A DNA stretch of 64,000 nt, taken from assembly GCA_021793575.1 (NCBI GenBank), contig JAJYSM010000002.1, forward strand, positions 1 through 64,000, read 5' to 3'. Shown piece after piece: positions 62,206 to 64,000 of this stretch. Under the pieces are notes generated by a model. The model worked only from the letters and a program-made list of their open reading frames with translations, had not been told where the DNA came from and did not search any database. The position numbers were made by a program, and so were the translations under genes. The DNA comes from Pseudomonadota bacterium (GTDB lineage: Bacteria; Pseudomonadota; Gammaproteobacteria; Xanthomonadales; Rhodanobacteraceae). The first letter of the stretch is position 1; each line of letters opens with the position of its first letter.

Positions 62206-63099
62206 GTGCGAGCGCCAACAGAGAACGCGGTGGGACCAGTGACATCATCTCAAGAAGGCATTGCCAGCACGAGCCCCGCCTGGCTGACGATGGCCGACGG
62301 CCAGCGGCTGTTTCTGCGCGACTGGCCGCGCACAAAGGCGCGTGGCGCGGTGCTGCTGGTGCACGGGCTGGGCGAGCACAGCGGGCGTTACCAGCGCCTC
62401 GCGCAGTGGTTTCGCCAGCGCGGCTACGCGGTGCGCGGCTACGACCAGCGCGGTCACGGCCAGACGCCGGGCCAGCGCGGCGCGCTGCGGCACGCCGACG
62501 ATCTGCTCGAGGATCTGGCCACCGTGTATCTGGATTACGCCGCCGGCCTGGCTGATCCGCCGCTGCTGCTCGGCCACAGCATGGGCGGGCTGGTGGCGAC
62601 ACGCGCCGTGCTCGACGGCCGCATCGTACCGCCCGCGCTGGTGCTGTCCTCGCCGGCGCTGCGCAGCCGCGAGCCGGCATGGCTGCAGCAGCTGGCACGC
62701 CAGCTGACGCGCGTGCTGCCGGGTCTTCCGCTGCGCAGCCGGCTGGCGTTCGAGCTGCTGTCCCACGATGCGCAGGTGGTGGCGAGCTATCGCGACGATC
62801 CGCTGCGCAGCGGCTGGATCACGCCGCGGCTGGCCGACTTCATCTTTCGCGCCGGCGCCTCGTCGATCGCCGACGCCGCCCGGCTGCGCGTACCGACGCT
62901 GCTGCTGGTGGCCGACAGCGACGCGCTGGTGGACCCGTCCGGCAGCCGCGACTTCTCCCGTGCCGCCGCCCCGACGCGGCAGCTGACCACGCGCTTTTTC
63001 TCCACCCTGTACCACGAGCTGTTCAACGAGACCGAGCCCGGTCGCAGCCAGGTGCTGATGCAGCTGGGCGACTGGCTGGGCCGCCACGCCGGCCGCTGA
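62206..63099 (+). CDS. alpha/beta hydrolase (monoacylglycerol lipase-like)
   Basis: A 297-aa serine hydrolase of the monoglyceride lipase (Hydrolase_4) family. LLVHGLGEHSGRYQRLAQWFRQRGYAVRGYDQRGHGQTPG is the oxyanion-hole region, the nucleophile is in LLGHSMGGLVATRA, the acid in LLVADSDALVDPSG and the histidine in LYHELFNE. It probably cleaves fatty-acid esters in the cytosol. The GTG start at 62206 is the ORF limit; GTG 62230 or 62239 may be used instead, since family similarity begins at SPAWLTMADGQRLF. Confidence 0.9.
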   Translation: MRAPTENAVGPVTSSQEGIASTSPAWLTMADGQRLFLRDWPRTKARGAVLLVHGLGEHSGRYQRLAQWFRQRGYAVRGYDQRGHGQTPGQRGALRHADDLLEDLATVYLDYAAGLADPPLLLGHSMGGLVATRAVLDGRIVPPALVLSSPALRSREPAWLQQLARQLTRVLPGLPLRSRLAFELLSHDAQVVASYRDDPLRSGWITPRLADFIFRAGASSIADAARLRVPTLLLVADSDALVDPSGSRDFSRAAAPTRQLTTRFFSTLYHELFNETEPGRSQVLMQLGDWLGRHAGR

Positions 63100-63244
63100 T
63101 CGGCGTCGGGTCGAAGCGGTGCCATGGCGTGCCGGAAACGCAGGCGCAGGATCCGCTGTCGGGCTGAGACCGCGCTCCGCCGTGCCGGCGGCGCGATCCT
63201 CCTATGATGCGGCTACAGCCACGGCCGCCCGGGTGGGATCAGCG

Positions 63245-64000
63245 ATGTTCAAGGAATACTTGCAGCACGACGCCACCGGCCTGGCCGAGCTGATCGCCCG
63301 CGGCGAGATCTCCGCCGCCGAGGCGCTGGAAGCCGCCTTGGCGCGCGCGGCCGAGGTCGAACCGGCGCTGGCGGCGATCTGCCTCCCGATGCAGTCGCTG
63401 GCGCGCGCCCGCGCGCAGGCGCCGCTGGCCGGGCCGTTCGCCGGCGTGCCGTTTCTGCTCAAGGACATGGGCCAGGATTACGCCGGCGTGCCCAGCCCCT
63501 CGGGCAGCCGCGCGCTGCGCCAGTGGCTGCCGCCGCAGCATGCGGAAATCGTGCGGCGCTTCCTCGACGCCGGCTTCGTGATCTTCGGCAAGACCGCCTC
63601 GCCGGAGTTCGCCCTGAAGGCCGAGACCGCGCCGCGGATCTGGCCGCAGCCCACGCGCAATCCGTGGGATCTTGCACGCACGCCGGGCGGCTCCTCCGGC
63701 GGCGCGGCGGCGGCGGTGGCCGCCGGCATCGTGCCCGCAGCGGGCGCGTCCGACGGCGGCGGCTCGATCCGCATTCCGGCCGCGTACTGTGGCCTGTTCG
63801 GGCTGCGCCCCTCGCGCGGCCGCGTGCCCTCCGGTCCGCGCCAGGGCGAGTTCTGGGAGGGCGCCTCCAGCCAGCACGCGCTGACCCGCAGCGTGCGCGA
63901 TTCGGCGCGCATCCTCGACGCCATCGCCGGCGCCGAGGCTGGCGCGCCGTTCGCCATCGCACCGCCCGCGCGGCCCTGGGCGGAGGACATCCTGCGCCCG
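63245..64000 (+). CDS. amidase (amidase-signature family), 5' part; runs off the window
   Basis: The first 252 residues of an amidase-signature enzyme, not in the ORF track because it has no stop here. The Ser-cisSer-Lys triad is visible: Lys in PFLLKDMG, cis-Ser in TPGGSSGGAAAAVAAG and Ser in ASDGGGSIRIPAAYCGLFGLRPSRGRVP. The GGSS motif and SDGGGSIR are intact. Substrates range from amides to glutamyl-tRNA, and the partial sequence does not decide; the neighbouring genes suggest a catabolic amidase. ATG 63245 begins MFKEYLQHDATGLAELIARG, a typical amidase start. Confidence 0.9.
   Translation, partial: MFKEYLQHDATGLAELIARGEISAAEALEAALARAAEVEPALAAICLPMQSLARARAQAPLAGPFAGVPFLLKDMGQDYAGVPSPSGSRALRQWLPPQHAEIVRRFLDAGFVIFGKTASPEFALKAETAPRIWPQPTRNPWDLARTPGGSSGGAAAAVAAGIVPAAGASDGGGSIRIPAAYCGLFGLRPSRGRVPSGPRQGEFWEGASSQHALTRSVRDSARILDAIAGAEAGAPFAIAPPARPWAEDILRP

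Overview
The window looks like a piece of a high-GC gammaproteobacterial chromosome, most likely from the Xanthomonadales/Lysobacterales (Rhodanobacteraceae, such as Rhodanobacter or Dyella relatives). This rests on gene content: secreted S9, S10, DUF885 and S1-type peptidases, a TonB-dependent receptor beside GH20, nagX, glucokinase and a LacI regulator, and REPIN-like repeats. No rRNA or marker gene is present, so the genus is an inference. No tRNA, rRNA or CRISPR array was seen.

Layout. 1-0.5 kb: the 3' remnant of a cysteine synthase gene. 0.6-6.9 kb: gltBD (glutamate synthase). 6.9-9 kb: a decayed zone holding a hybrid-kinase tail, an isocitrate lyase/PEP mutase tail, an AhpD-like gene and a heavily mutated IS5-type element. 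9-15 kb: a HipA/YjjJ-type kinase, S9 peptidase, patatin lipoprotein and fructose-1,6-bisphosphatase. 15-19 kb: a ParB-like protein, a DUF885 hydrolase and a Xre/RES toxin-antitoxin pair split by a REPIN. 19-22.6 kb: a LysR regulator, two tandem aldo/keto reductases and a cupin. 22.6-30.6 kb: a GH94-type protein divergent from a glycoamylase-family gene, then a flavoprotein disulfide reductase and short-form 6-phosphogluconate dehydrogenase. 30.6-35.5 kb: a MarR-controlled EmrAB/outer-membrane-factor efflux operon. 35.6-40.9 kb: a sulfur-oxidation operon. 41-42.8 kb: an RloA/RloB-like pair, probably phage defence. 43-55.3 kb: an S10 peptidase, then an amino-sugar locus (LacI regulator, MFS transporter, glucokinase, TonB receptor, GH20 hexosaminidase, NagX). 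55.3-59.9 kb: an Lhr helicase with an in-frame stop. 60-64 kb: a trypsin-like protease, an alpha/beta hydrolase and the start of an amidase.

The strongest functional unit is the sulfur operon. It has a persulfide-sensor-type ArsR regulator (two cysteines 66 residues apart, as in SqrR/BigR), a periplasmic DsrE-like protein, an orphan solute-binding protein, diheme cytochromes resembling TsdB and TsdA, a DsbG-like thiol-disulfide protein and an ETHE1/Blh-type persulfide dioxygenase. No soxYZ, soxB or sqr gene is in the window. The regulator and DsrE frames run together, and a single C in a five-C run is enough to explain this.

The window also has unusual decay. The TonB receptor and Lhr each carry one in-frame stop where the family context suggests tryptophan (TGG to TAG and TGG to TGA), while the rest of each gene looks intact. 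Inverted palindromic repeats sit between co-transcribed genes in two places and inside the lhr coding frame in two others.
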